Source: Romanomermis culicivorax (taxonomy: Eukaryota > Nematoda > Enoplea > Mermithida > Mermithidae). Taken from it: 64,000 nucleotides of DNA. Every line of letters starts with the position of its first letter. Position 1 is the first letter of the stretch. A model generated the notes under the pieces. That model had not been told where the DNA came from and did not search any database. It saw only the letters and a program-made list of their open reading frames with translations. The stretch lies in contig CAWUHX010000100.1 of NCBI GenBank assembly GCA_963922205.1, positions 682,001 through 746,000 on the forward strand, written 5' to 3'. The position numbers and the translations under genes are program-made. This document shows, in pieces, positions 1 through 12,300 of the stretch.

Positions 1-43
1 TACGTTTTCGCCATTAAACAAGAGTAATATTTATCATACTTTC

Positions 44-320
44 ACATGGATGGTTTTGGGGGTCTGAGCCCACAGAAAATTCTTGCTAACCCCAGCAGAT
101 TTGGCCATCTCAACATTGATCAAGAAGAGGACGGAGGAAAATGCGAAAAAATGAAGAGAAAGATGTCCAAGCGGATAGTTCCATATATTTGACTAATATA
201 GATAGAGGAATATGCTTTTTGTATATTGAATGAGCTTTCTTTTTGTCATCAAGAAAGAAAATCTTTTTATACCAACCCCTGTCTTGGTTGACCCTAGCAG
301 AATATCCATGCTGTGCATCT
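44..320. repeat. MITE-2 family copy (degenerate), in capping-enzyme intron
   Basis: Same sequence order as the better copy at 2579-2942: a G-tract with 'cagcagattt', an 'agagaaagt' block, 'tatttgactaatata', then 'cccctgtc.tgg.tgac' and an end near 'ctgtgcat'. The terminal ACATG..GTGCAT ends are imperfect. It stops about 20 bases before the first capping-enzyme exon in the window. Confidence 0.6.
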
Positions 321-342
321 ATAAAATTCACCCATTTTTTAG

Positions 343-3300
343 CTGTTCATTGCACGCATGGTTTTAATAGGACTGGATTTTTAATAGCCGCTTATCTAAT
401 TGAAGAAAAATCATGGAGGTAGGTTCACTGAATGTGTTTATTGAAGATTTTAGGAACATATTTCCAATTGTTCATTTGTTCGAGATATGTTTCTCAAATA
501 TAGCGCCGAAGCTGTCGTCCAAGCATTCGCAGAATCGCGACCTCCGGGCATTTATAAACAAGATTATCTGGAGGAACTTTTCAAAAGATATGATGACGTT
601 AAAGAAGCTCCTCTAGCACCAGCGTTGCCTGACTGGTGCGATGGTAAGGCATTTTGTATTTTTGCCAAAATTCCATCAATGGGAGTTGCTCCAACATCAG
701 AAATGTAGCCACGTTTTCGCGTCCATTCTTTAGTAGTACTACTACATATTTCTGCATCTGTTCTCGTGCCTGGTGCATGTTCGCTTTCTTGCAAATAATA
801 TAATTATAATATAATAAATAATTTAATATTTGGATAATAATAATAATCCACAAAAATAATTTGGAATGGCACAAAAAATTTTGGGCGTGTGCCAATTAGC
901 ACAAATTTTTTGACTGGTCGAATTCCGAATTTCCTTGATTTTCGTTATTTTAGGAGCTGAGAACGCAAATTTTTTTCGGCATTGAATAAGTACAATTACT
1001 TTTATTTGTCTAGAACCTGAGCGAACTGTATTCGAATAGTATATTTTTATGATCACAACAAACTTTTAGGTTGGCAACGACTGATGAATGTATAGATATT
1101 GTTAACTTTCACTGTTCGTTCAGTGTGATAAGTGATTGGGAATCGAAATTTTTATTTTTGGTGTTTGATTCGAACAGAAAAATTGACATTGTTGGCACAA
1201 TTTTTTAACCAAAAATTTACGCGACACGACTTCTGGTTTAATTTTTACCGGACAAAGCAATTATAGACATACTTCATTTATTTACATCGGTGTTTGGAAG
1301 AAATTAGTTGCCGAAAATTAAAGAAAAATATAAGCTGCCTCAGAAATTCTATAAAAATATCTCAATTCTTGCAGCATCCATATTCCATACCTGTAATTGA
1401 GAAGAGGTTGGGGGAACTCCCCAACTTGTCCAACCCGATACCCAACCCCCTCCAAACTTGGAAAAGTTGGGAGAAAAATTGCCTCTTTCAGGAAAATTTT
1501 CGGCGTTTTTCGACCCCCCCCCCAAATTTCGGGTTTACCCCATACCTGTAAGAGTTTAAATGTAAAAAAATTTAGGGGGTAATTCCCCCCTTCCCCCTCT
1601 AAATACATGGGCGTGAAACTAACTTGTTCATTTTCATTTACTACATCATGCAAATAACTTATTGCTTGTTTTTCAGTGCGAAGATAAATGTTTACTCACA
1701 ACCTGTTACTATTTCTATTTTAGAATCAGAAGCCGTTCTGAATGATCAAGAAGCAGAATCTAGTCAACAACGAATTTCCACCAAAACCGTAATTTTAGGT
1801 TTCCTGTGCGCAGTGAAATTGTATAGAATATATCAATTGATTTTATTCGTAGGGCGTCGTTTGCGTCGAAGGGATTCCATCCGCGAAAATTGTTACAGAT
1901 CCCTCTAAAGTTAGACAAGTCCGACAAAAGTGTTCTCAGTTTTGCCGCTGGAATAAGTGACGTTCATTTCATCTATTGCTGAGATAAAAACAGTACACTT
2001 CATCATATTAAGATGGGTTTATTTCCTTGTCAATGTGTTTTGTTTCATTCCGTAGTCAATAGTCGCAAAATATAGTACAAGATCGTTAATTAAACATGAA
2101 ATTCATTCATACGGGGATACTTAAAATGGTTTTAGTTTCGAACGGAGGTATGCACTAGGCCATGAAAAATTATTTTCGTCTGAAATTGGATGAAATCTTC
2201 ATTTTCCTTTTGAACTTTTGTAATGCGGAACTTTGAGACTTTACACTCAATTCGAATCGCCACACATTTACACTGGATTATATAGAGTGCATTTTCTCCC
2301 TTCAGACTTAAGAAAATACTTTGCTGGATAACAAACTATTGTTATGTTTTTTACTCTCTGAATACACAGACGGTTTATTTAAACCATTTTTTCAGGAATG
2401 GATTTCCCGGAAGTCAACCTGTGTCAATGGATACGGATAATATTCGTTTTCTAGAACAAAAAAATTATGAAGTTACTTGGAAAGCAGATGGCGTTAGGTA
2501 TGTAATATAGTGCCCGAAAAATATTGTCACTTTCAATACCGCCCGATTAAGTTTACCCATAGAAGCATACATGCACGTGCGGGGGGTTTGGGGGGTTTTG
2601 ACCTCCAGCAGATTTTCACTGGCCTCCAGCAATGATTGGGAAGTTCACGAAGGAAAATGTGCAAGAAAGCAGAGAAAGTCGTCATGAAAATGGAAATGAT
2701 GCTGTAGTTTAACAATTTTCTTAAACAATGCATACTTGATTCCAAAGAAGCAACATTAAAACTCTAAAAAGTGCTGTCTAAGAAAATTATTTGACATATT
2801 TGACTAATATAGCTTGAAGAATATGGTGTTTGGATGTTAGAAGACTTTCCTAAGACCTTCTTTTCATTATCCAGAACGAAAAAATTTTTTTCCACCCCCT
2901 GTCCTGGCTGACTTTCAGCAGAATTTCTATGCTGTGCATGTATGCATAGAAGAACTAATAAACAACATTTAGTGAGAAATTAGGTCTGAAATTTTATTTG
3001 TGTTCAACAAACTGAGTATTCGTCATCACTGTCTGTTTCAGATATATGATGCTGATTTTATGCGAGAGTGAAGTTTATGTGATTGATCGGGACAATAACG
3101 TTTTCCTTGTGCCAAACATGCGATTTCCTTACAAAAAGGATCTAACTTTACATTTGAAAGACACACTTCTAGATGGTGTGAGTAATTTTTTTTACATCCG
3201 AGTTATCGCTATGAATTTTTTCACACAAAAATTTCGATTGCTGCTGTATCTTAGCTACGTTTGATAATCATAATCATTTTCTTTTAGGAACTAATTTTTG

Positions 3301-6300
3301 ATGAAATCGATAACCAAAAAGTTGGTCGTTACTTAATATACGACATTATTCACTTCAGAGTAACGAAGATAAGGCATATATTTTTCTATCAGATTGTGCA
3401 AATTTTTTTATAGGAAAATCCTGTCGGAGATTGTGATTTTACCCGACGTACTTTATGCATAAATTTAGAAATCATTCAACCTAGGCAGAAAGCGGCTACA
3501 GAAGGTTTGATCAATCGCTTGTCGGAACCTTTCAGTGTTCGTGCTAAAGAGTTTTGGGATATTACGCAAGTGGAAAATGTGAGTTATTATTTCCAAGCTT
3601 AAGTGTAACTTATTTTGACATGCACGGCAAAAAGTTTCCAGAGGGTAGGGCCCGCCCTCGGACTTTTTATCGAGGGGGGTGGCGGGTGAGCGAGCAAGAA
3701 GAACAAAAAAGTTCTGCGAGCATATTTTTCCTATAAAATATGTATAAAAATCGTCAAAAAAGCTGTCATGGAACAGTTCAGGGGGTTTTGACAATTTTTC
3801 AGTCCAGGGTCTCAGGTAGGAGGGTTTACCCCCCTACACCCTCTATGTGCATGTAGGTTCACAATAGCAAAACTGTTTTTGGTGTTTTTTGCACCTGTTA
3901 TCATGTTCATACATGGGCAAAGGTTACATTTCTAGCTCAAACGGAGTTCGGGGTCCAGTTGCTCGACTTCAACTTTAACCAAGGCAGCACCAAGAATTAA
4001 ACTTCAAGGACAGACATGCACCGCAGGAATTTTCCAATGGTAGGGTCCTAATACTTTAATCTAGGAGGGTTGTTGTGAGTGAGCGAAAAAACAAAAAAAG
4101 CTTCACAAGCATGTTTATCATACATAATATGTATAAAAATAATCAAAAAGGTGTCTTTCAAAAAAATTTATGGGGTGTTAGAACATTTTTTCTGCCCAGA
4201 CCAGGGTGTCCAGCATCTCAGGTAAGAGGGTTTACTCCCCAGCTCTATATGCATGGATGTTGAAGGCCTCTTCTTTTGCTCAACGTCCACCTTAAAATTC
4301 TGATTTGAACATGGTTAAAACGCCAATATTAAAGATTAAGGCCAGTCTTAACAAAGGTACTCTTAAGGTAGCACGTTTGTTGTGCAGGTCTTTCCTTAGA
4401 GACATGAGAAAAGATTGAGGCTTCGGGTCTGAACTGACCTGTTAGAGCTAATTCCTTGGCTAAGCCTCGGAGATCGCACAACAGTCCGTTTCCCTGACCT
4501 ACAACAACAAAGATTACTTTAACCCCAAATGCGGGGCCTCACCAGAGAGCTCCGCAGTCTCCTAGATGAGACAAAGAATCCCCTCAGGGATAAACTTACT
4601 TGGTCGGATCCCCTAATGGGTTTTCCGCGGCTTGCTGTCTGCAAGCTGGCGCCTGGGCCTTTGGCCCTCTGCCTTCGTCGATCGATAATATCTAAATAAT
4701 AAACAAATATGTATATCAATAAATCCAACGAAATGTTAAAGAATGTGGAATGACCACAGTTGAATAATATGTAAAAATAGAACGAGTATGCTGGGAAATG
4801 TTTAATAGACGCCAGCAAAATTACTTCGAAAATATAATGAAAAACGAATATAGTGAAGAATGATTTTCACTATCATTTTTGGTCTTTCTTTGGTGCTCCA
4901 CTTCTATGCAAAAATGTCTGCACCACTAGTCGTCCATTTCTTTGATTTGCATGGCGATTTCCCAATGCGACTTGCCATCAACAGGGTGCCCAACATCCCT
5001 TGAGCGTCGAAACTGACCCACGGGAGGTAGGAAAAAAAACTTTCAGCCGGGTAACCCCAGCATTAAAAGAATCAACCAAAAGTCTACTAATCCGGCTGAC
5101 TCCCATTTTTACAGTCTGTCTCACGTGGACTCCCGTTTTCACAGTATGTCTCGCTCAGACTCCGGTGATGGTGGTTGGACACAACGAATACCAAGGACTT
5201 TGCCGCAATGGCTGGCAAGTGACGCCCATTTTGACCTTGGCTTTGATGGAATACCTCCTGCCGTAAGGAGTTTGATGATGACATTGGCGCCCAATTGGGT
5301 CGATTTCAGGTTCAGTTGCTCGGTCTGCATGTTGTGGCAAGTCGTTGGTCATCGGTCTAATGGCATGCAAATCTTTCCCGCGTCTCTATTTTTCTAAATT
5401 AAATCAAAATATGAGATTATATTTTAGGATACAATAAAGAGGACGCGGGAATGTACGAGTATCACAAATTTAAAATGTGCTAAAAATTGAGCAAGAAAAT
5501 TGTGGCCAAAAATTTAAAAATATTTTTGAGGTTGCATTTTGCACTGATTTTTCAAGAAGAGAATTTTTGTTGGCCAGCAGCACTGAAATTTAAATAATAT
5601 TTTTGGATTTTGTGGTTTTTTGATTTTTTTGGATTTTCGTAATTTTATTAGTATTTTTGGGTTTTGTATTTTATGAAATTAGTAAAAATATATTTGCGAA
5701 AAGATAAATTTTGGGCCAAAAATATGTGCGGCTATTTACTGCTGCTGCCTGCCACATCTATAGCCTCCTCGAGGCCTTCCTCGATAGTATCCCCTTTGGC
5801 CTGGTTGGCCTCGGGTATGACCTCCATCCTGGCCCTGGTTCTGGCCTTGTTGGTCTCCACCGGGTCTACCAAGCGGGTGGAAATTCGGATTGTAAAATTG
5901 CGCTTCCGGGTCTTGGCCTTGGTGTTGTCAGTTTCCTCGGCCTCTGTAGGGTCGCTGAGGGCACCCTCTGAAGCCTTCTCTGGCTTGACCTCGGTCATAC
6001 TTCAGTCTACCCCAGTATGGGGCAGGGTTTGAAAATCCATCATCTCTCCCCTGTTACCTTTGGGCTGAGCCACTGCTAGTGGAGCTGCTACATTGTTGTT
6101 TTTGAGTCCGAAAAGTGGAATTTAGAGATTTTGAAGATGTTGATTGAGATCTAGAAAGTGGTCTTTTGTATGAAGTAATAGCAGCTTCACTATACGACCT
6201 TTGGCTGGTCGCAGTAGACGATTGTTGTGTCGTCGGCGGCTGTTTTCTAGCCAGTGGAAGTCTAGGCACTTTAAACTTACCTGGGCTCTTGGCAGTCATT

Positions 6301-9300
6301 CGCTGATATTTATCAGCTTGCGCTCTTTCATGCCTGGTGCCTTCCTTTTAACACCCATTTGGTTTAACCTCTGGGAGCCCATAAAGATGTACTGATTAAA
6401 GGCCGCAATGTAGAACTCATCTACTGGGTTTCCCTCAGCTTCGAGGACTAGTTGTCTGTTGGCAAACAAACATGCCTGGGCATACCACCTACCTATTGCC
6501 ATTCGCGTGATCGGAGCGAAATCCAACTGTAAGAATATCATCAGGGTCATGTACGTGATGGCCGTAAAGACCTCTGAAGCATCCTATTCCTGAAGCCACC
6601 TGGGAATAAGAGCTAAAATTATCCACTCCCAAATTTCCTCAGGGATGGGTTCTCCGTCAAACATAAATCTGCTCTGCATTTCAAACTGCTGGCCGTAATT
6701 ATCGTGAATTTCGGCCATGGCTTTGTTGACCATTCTGTAAATAATTGGCCATTCTTGACAGTCAAAGGGGAAGTAATTGGCGACCTCTGGATTTTCGAAT
6801 GAGATCGGCCCAATTAGGCGCCTTTATTCCCTTTGCCATTCCCAATAATCAATCAGAGTTTCAGCTAATTGGCCAGGAGTGACAAACTGCTGTGGCTCCC
6901 TTGCGGGTTTGTTACCACCACATTCAGTTTGACCTTCTTGATCAACTTTTCCTCCGATTCAAAATTGGGCTTTACCAACATGCTTCCCGCAGGTTTGTTA
7001 CTTTTAGCGGTATAGCTTGTGGGAACAGACTTACACTTGCCAGATGAAGTACTAACCTCTCCGCCAGTTTTCGGTACCATTCCCGTTGAGAGTACGAGGC
7101 AGTGGATGCTGTCATCCTATCCGATTTTGTTTGGCCTTTGGAGGTCTCTGTTCTTGTTTGACTTTTGGCAGTCTCTGTTCTGGTTTGACTTTTCATAGTC
7201 TCCGTTTTCAACCTTTGACTTTTAATCTGAACATTAAAGATACTATTAATTTTAGTGCTTATTCCCCTTTTTTCAGTGTATTTTTCTGGTTTATAGTACA
7301 CCAGCACCACAACACTAAGTAGGTTAAGGTTCGCAGAAAATAAATTAGTGCAGGCTTGCTAGGTGAGCCACTGATATACAAACATTGAGCTGGTAGGCAA
7401 CTAATACCTTACCAAATCTTACCCTTGCTGCCTCTATATGTTGGGGAGGGTAGACCTGATCTGATTGTCCACCACTTGATCGGACACCAATCTCTGACCA
7501 GCTGCTTGAGCGACCAACTACGCTCCATTTGTGGTGCTTAGTATTTACAAGTTTTATAGCGCTCGAGATTGATAATTTTTAATCATTTCGATATCGAAAA
7601 AGTGATATAATTTGATTTGAAAATGATTAATTTCTGATAAATTTTTGATGATAAAACTTTGAACGGGCTGAACCCAAGGTTCTAGGTTTCCCTTGAAATG
7701 TCTAGCTCTCACCGATATCAGGTATATTTCCAGGAAATTCCTTGATTGGCTATGAGCTTCCGATTCTCGGTACTCCCGTTTTTCATTCCCTCTAAGTTCT
7801 AACCTGGTCTGCCCTTTGGGGCGCCAAACTGGTCTTCCAGTGACTTCTGGGCATTACCTGTGGTTTCCAAAAGTTTGATAAAAATAGATAAAATAATTCA
7901 AAACTTACCGTCAATAAAGAAAAACCGGTTGTCTTGCCGGTGCTGGGCTCTGCCATATTCGACATGTCGCTCTAAGTGCGACCACTCGCGCATCGGAGCT
8001 TGTTGGTGGTTCCGTGCGCCCTTTCCCATTTCTTTTTGCTTCGAAATGTTTCTTTTCAAATAATAAATTTGTAAATTTAAAAAAATTTTTGAATGCTGAA
8101 AAAGTATAATCTAGCAGTTCTGCTAATTTCCTTTTTATGTTCAATTCGGGGAATGTTTTACTTCTTCCTTCCGATGGAAGTTTAGAATTCAGATAAGCAG
8201 GGGCAGCTATAATTTGTTTTTGAAAAAATGAAAAGTTTGAAAATTATATTTTTTGGAAAAATGTCAAAATTATTTTGGGTTGACACTTTGGTCTAAAATT
8301 CCGAAGAATTTTTCCCAAAGTCTGATAAATATGAAAAAGTTTACAAAATAAATACGAATAATATTTAAACGCGATAAATATTACAAAATAATACATATTT
8401 AATTTAAAATGAGTACCTACACGCACGAGATATGTACACAAATACTAAAAAATTAGCGGGAGATTGCGCATAGATTCGCCTTGGGCAAATTACCAAATGA
8501 TTCCATTTGATTTGGTGCTCCAGTCGTAACTGTTTGCACCATATTGGAAAGTGATGTATTTTCGTCATGTAGCGCATCCTGATTAGTGATGGACTGATGC
8601 ATCGGCCAATTGTTGCATTTTTCTGCCATGGGCCATCGGCCGATGTTTTGCCAAATAATCGGCCGATGGCCGATTGTTTGGCAACTTTTTGTTACAATGA
8701 ATGCAGGTGCATATGCTTAAAAAACAGATTGTTCACATACTACATATTTTACAGTTACTTTAGTAGATACATTTTTTTTGTGAAAATGGTTGTTTTAATG
8801 TCTGGCATATTTGCCCTGTGTTGCCATTGATGAACTAGATAATAAGAATTCGACAAGCTATGAATGGGATATTTTAGCTGCGGCGGTAAGAATATACTTT
8901 AATACATGTGTAATGTATTTACACCTTAGATAATTATGTTTTGGCAGCTTGTCAATTTATTAAAATCTTTTGCAGAAACTGTAGAAATCTATGAATCTAA
9001 AAACGCCTTTATTTGGGAGGAAATAGCTCAAGAAAAGTAAGCTAGATTTTGTGCTTAAATTTTTTTGAAAAACATAAATCAAAGAATGGTATGATTAAGA
9101 ATTTTACGCCACTCAATCCACAACTTCAACTTTCCTGGATTGGGTTTATTAAAGGAGGAATTGTTGAGGAAAATGAATCAATATTTTTATAGAAATGATA
9201 ATCGAGCCCACTTTAAACCCATTGAAGACAATAGACTTCATGCTTTGGCATCTTTACTAGATCTTGGATTTAAAAAGGATGGATTGAAATTTGAAATATA

Positions 9301-12300
9301 ACACATATTGATCATAGAAATCAAAATTGAATAATTTAGGCTTTCTGTGATCCTCAAGCAGAAGACAAAGCTGAACTATATCTGTTTTTTATAAAATGCT
9401 TCCGAATAGAAAAGTGACACAAATCAGTATCGTTGTCAAAATCCTTTACATAAAGCCCTTATTGTGAATTTTTCACTCAAAAAATTGTTAAGGGTTAGGT
9501 CAGTATGCTCACCAATTTCCATTTCTATATAATATATTGTTTATCAAAAAATCGTGAAAATCTAAAATACTACTTATTTTTCACTTTCATTATTTAGAAG
9601 CATTTCAAGAAAAAACGACTATAGCTTTGGCTAGAATGGTCGTCAATCAAAAGCAACGAAATCAACGCTTTTCTGAAAATATGGTTCAAAAATTTGAATG
9701 AATCTCTAAACTCATTCTCCAAACTTTCTCAGTAAGCCACAATTAATACTAATGTAAATAATTCAAGCATTTACACAAAACTGACCAATTTTAGGCACTA
9801 TTTGGACATTGCAAGTTCATCTGAAGATGAGCTGTAGCCCAAAAAATATGCAATGTCAACATTTGAACAAGCAAAAGCCATTATTTTTGAATACATTACT
9901 AGAATCATGGAAGTAGAATGCTGCAACAAAGCAAGAATTAGCTAATGTGAGTCAAAATAGTGTGCAGTTGAAAATAAAAAATTTCTTCAGCTTTCCATGA
10001 AATTTTTATCAGCTCCAATTGGGTCAGTAGCTAGTGAATGATCATTTTAAAAAGTAAAAGATGTTAGAAGTGGAAAAAGATCCCGTTTATTGCTGAGATT
10101 GGATTCAATAGTGCAAACTGGAAAAACAAGCTGAAGTTGAAGAACCTTCTAGTGAACTCAGCAATCAAAGTGAAGGTAGTACAACAGATGCCATTGTTGA
10201 TGACAAATTGGATGAATGAAATGTTGTTAATTATTGAATGTTGAAAATATCAGTAGAACTTTGTGAATAATTCATAATAACTTTAAATTTATTACAGTGT
10301 AGCAACTTCAGGTTGTATTTTGTACATGTTACAGCCGATGCATCGGCAATCGGCCATCGGCCGATGCCATTGGTGACCCTGGCCGATGCATCGGCATCGG
10401 CCGATGGCAAATTTTTGGCCATTAGTTCATCACTAATCCTGATTGGCTCGCGCTATTCCCAGCAATGTTGTAGTGTGTTTTCCGCCGATTTTTCATTGTT
10501 TGTCAAATTACGTCACAGGCCCGCAGGTGGCAAGTGGAGAGAGCAACGCGGACCACTAGTGGCCATCTTACTGTAGCGCACGTCGGTACGCGTGCGCTGG
10601 TCTCTCTCTACACATTATTCGTTACGTATATTTTACGTGTGTTTTTTATTTTCTTTACTAGTTGTGTGCCCCGCCGGCCACCACTAGTACGTATTAGCCG
10701 CCTCCCACCACGCCTTTTCGTCTTTGCTCGCCCGTGCGTGGGAGTAGATTTATTATTGTCATTTTATTTTCGTCTCGCCCGTAGCGTTTTGGTCACGTAA
10801 GTTTTCGTACGTTATTGTATAATAATAAATAGGTAGGAGAACCTCTTTATTTTTAGTTAGTGAGAAAAGAAGGGAGACAATTAAAGAAACTAGGTTTTCT
10901 TTGATTGTTGGGATAATTATTGTCGGGGTTTAAGTACTAGTAGTTAGGTTATCGGGTAAACGTGGGCGTGGGACGCACGTACATTAAGGACGCAACCTCG
11001 GAATCCCAATCCTGCTCACGCCGCATCATCCCCGACCCCAAAACAAGATATAACACTGGTGACCGTTTGGATTGTACGTTGCCGCTCCCCGCTGTTGCGT
11101 TGCATCCGAAAAAGAATTCAAAATTCGGCCCCGCCATAGCTGCGCCAAAGGGTACAAACGAGGTTATTATACCTTGAGAAAAAAGATGCCAACGGTAAGC
11201 CACACACCGCCGGACTTCACTCGATTTCCGTCGCGCTCCAGTTCTCCGAACGCCGCCACAGCCGCACGCCGCGCCTTAAGTTTTGACCAGATGATGTTGC
11301 CGCGACCGTCAAATATTACGCAATCGACAGCGGTACCCACGGTAAGCCTCCCGCCCCATAATCCGCCCTTGTCTAATTTCAGCACTCCCGCGCTGGACGG
11401 GACGGCACAGCCGCAAGCACCGCTCATTCCCGCAACTGCAGCGACGAATATTTCCCAAACTCCGCGGCTTGTAAACCAAAACCTTCATGCCGCCGCTGAA
11501 AATCGCCTCAACGCGCCGCCCGCATCACAAATGCCGCCGCCGCCCGCGCCGGCCCGAAGTAATGATGACCAAATTGTCGCCAGAACCGACTCCTCCGAAT
11601 CCTTTGTCAATATTGAACCGCCGCAAGCCCCAGCCGCCACCCGTGCTTCAGTAAACGATCACCGCAGCAGTCTCGCCATCGCAAACGCAAACGAAGTCCA
11701 GAATTTTCGAATTGAAGCACGCGACGCGCTGGAACAACTCAACACCGCCGCCGCGCGTATAACCAACAATGTCCCCACGGTACAAACCATCGATCAAATT
11801 ATCGGCGCCATCTCCGATCAATTCCAAGCCCAACAATTACGCGTTCAACGCGAAATTCAAGAACAAACAAAAGCCACTAACGCGCGTTTCGCCGCACTCG
11901 CCGAGCAAATGCAACACTTGATTTCCACAACTGCCGCCGCGACGCACGCGCGTAATCTGCCTACACCAAGACCGCCGCCGGTGTCCTCACGGTTTCACGG
12001 CGAGGAAACAAGAGATGTTTATATCCCTAACGAAACTCTCCGTGAAACTGAACCGGCTCCAGTCTTTGGCCGGCTACCAAACCAAGTCAAACCCAAAGCA
12101 CCGTCGACGGATACCCTATATAATAACAAATTCGCCCGCACCACGCGCGCCGATGAAGATTTACACCGTTCCGCGCTTCAAAGACGCCCACCGCCCGCGG
12201 CAAACCAGTTTGGCTTTTCAGATTATCCACCCGAGGATTATTATGAACACCCGCACCCTCGGTACGACATGCCGCGCACGTCTCATCGTGAAGAAGATAG

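Noticed and set aside
5732..6032. Plus-strand ORF of 122 codons
   Set aside because: Shadow of the minus-strand gypsy-B ORF3 tail.
8584..10435. CRISPR-like array from repeated ATCGGCCGAT
   Set aside because: Eukaryotic context; the palindromes cluster at transposon ends and are hAT subterminal repeats.
10534..10800. 88-codon ORF in the gypsy-A LTR, repeated at 24106-24372
   Set aside because: Identical because the LTRs are identical; no family resemblance and it spans U3/R regulatory sequence.
11072..11185. Upstream extension of gag-pol from a TTG
   Set aside because: Not an ATG, lies over the PBS/leader; the first in-frame ATG is 11186.
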